64,000 nt of DNA, from the NCBI RefSeq assembly GCF_033096445.1, contig NZ_AP028155.1, positions 3,973,880-4,037,879 on the forward strand, given 5' to 3'. Below the pieces are notes generated by a model, which did not search any database, was not told the DNA's origin, and worked only from the letters and a program-made list of their open reading frames with translations. A program made the translations under genes and the position numbers. How positions within the stretch are numbered: position 1 is the first letter of the stretch; each line of letters opens with the position of its first letter. This DNA comes from Butyricimonas faecihominis. GTDB lineage: Bacteria > Bacteroidota > Bacteroidia > Bacteroidales > Marinifilaceae. Shown piece by piece: positions 63,962 through 64,000 of this stretch.

Positions 63962-64000
63962 ATGATTGCTTGCAAAATTTTCTAGGAACGCTTTCCTTTT

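Noticed and set aside
63794-63985. 63-residue open frame over the tRNA pair
   Set aside because: Its 'protein' is the translation of the complementary tRNA sequences, a common false ORF.

Overview
The window is chromosomal DNA of a Bacteroidales bacterium. The signs are two SusC/SusD pairs with FecR anti-sigma factors, a Bacteroidetes-type promoter signature (TTTG, about 19 bases, TAnnTTTG) before several genes, DUF4959/DUF5000/DUF4998 lipoproteins, S46 and S37 peptidases, and almost no Shine-Dalgarno sequences. A gut genus of the Odoribacteraceae (Butyricimonas or Odoribacter) is my best guess, but this is inference from gene style, not a search.

Layout. (1) 1-9570: SusCD locus 1, with FecR (cut by the window edge), SusC, SusD and two surface lipoproteins of the DUF4959/DUF5000 and DUF4998 types. 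A MITE-like inverted-repeat element follows. (2) 9790-17334: an unusual exported protein that fuses a TldD-like zinc peptidase half to a catalytically empty TldE/PmbA-like half; a thioredoxin-fold protein whose CxxC is SKPC; and a tandemly duplicated pair (HExxH lipoprotein plus small exported partner) whose second copy is broken. (3) 17631-33685: mostly housekeeping and envelope genes: S46 dipeptidyl-peptidase, an AcrB/AcrA/TolC efflux operon on the minus strand, a DUF4252 protein, WaaA (Kdo transferase), an S37-type peptidase, a DUF2059 protein, a MATE transporter, a methyltransferase and a HAD hydrolase. (4) 33712-46094: TonB-dependent receptor, tRNA-Leu(CAA), alpha/beta hydrolase, second MATE transporter, PepSY-like protein, choloylglycine-hydrolase-family enzyme, an unknown exported protein, MtnA and ClpB. 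(5) 46176-62163: SusCD locus 2, an apparently single 16-kb operon running promoter, ECF sigma, FecR, SusC, SusD, lipoprotein, helical protein, caspase/C25-like lipoprotein, then four thioredoxin-family genes (one frameshifted), ending in a strong terminator. (6) 62223-63961: an unknown protein, an AT-rich gap with a 35-bp palindrome and 11-bp iterons, a GNAT acetyltransferase and a tRNA-Gly/tRNA-Leu pair on the minus strand.

How the parts may work together. Neither SusCD locus carries a glycoside hydrolase. Both instead carry peptidase-like and thioredoxin-like exported proteins, so I infer that both handle peptides or disulfide-containing protein substrates rather than polysaccharides. In locus 2 the sigma factor, FecR and the extra N-terminal signalling (STN) domain of SusC form the classic TonB-dependent trans-envelope signalling chain. 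The most unusual items are the exported TldD-TldE fusion, the caspase-like lipoprotein in the thioredoxin-rich operon, the mosaic tandem duplication at 14.3-17.4 kb, and several intergenic arrays of direct repeats with an exact 11-bp period.
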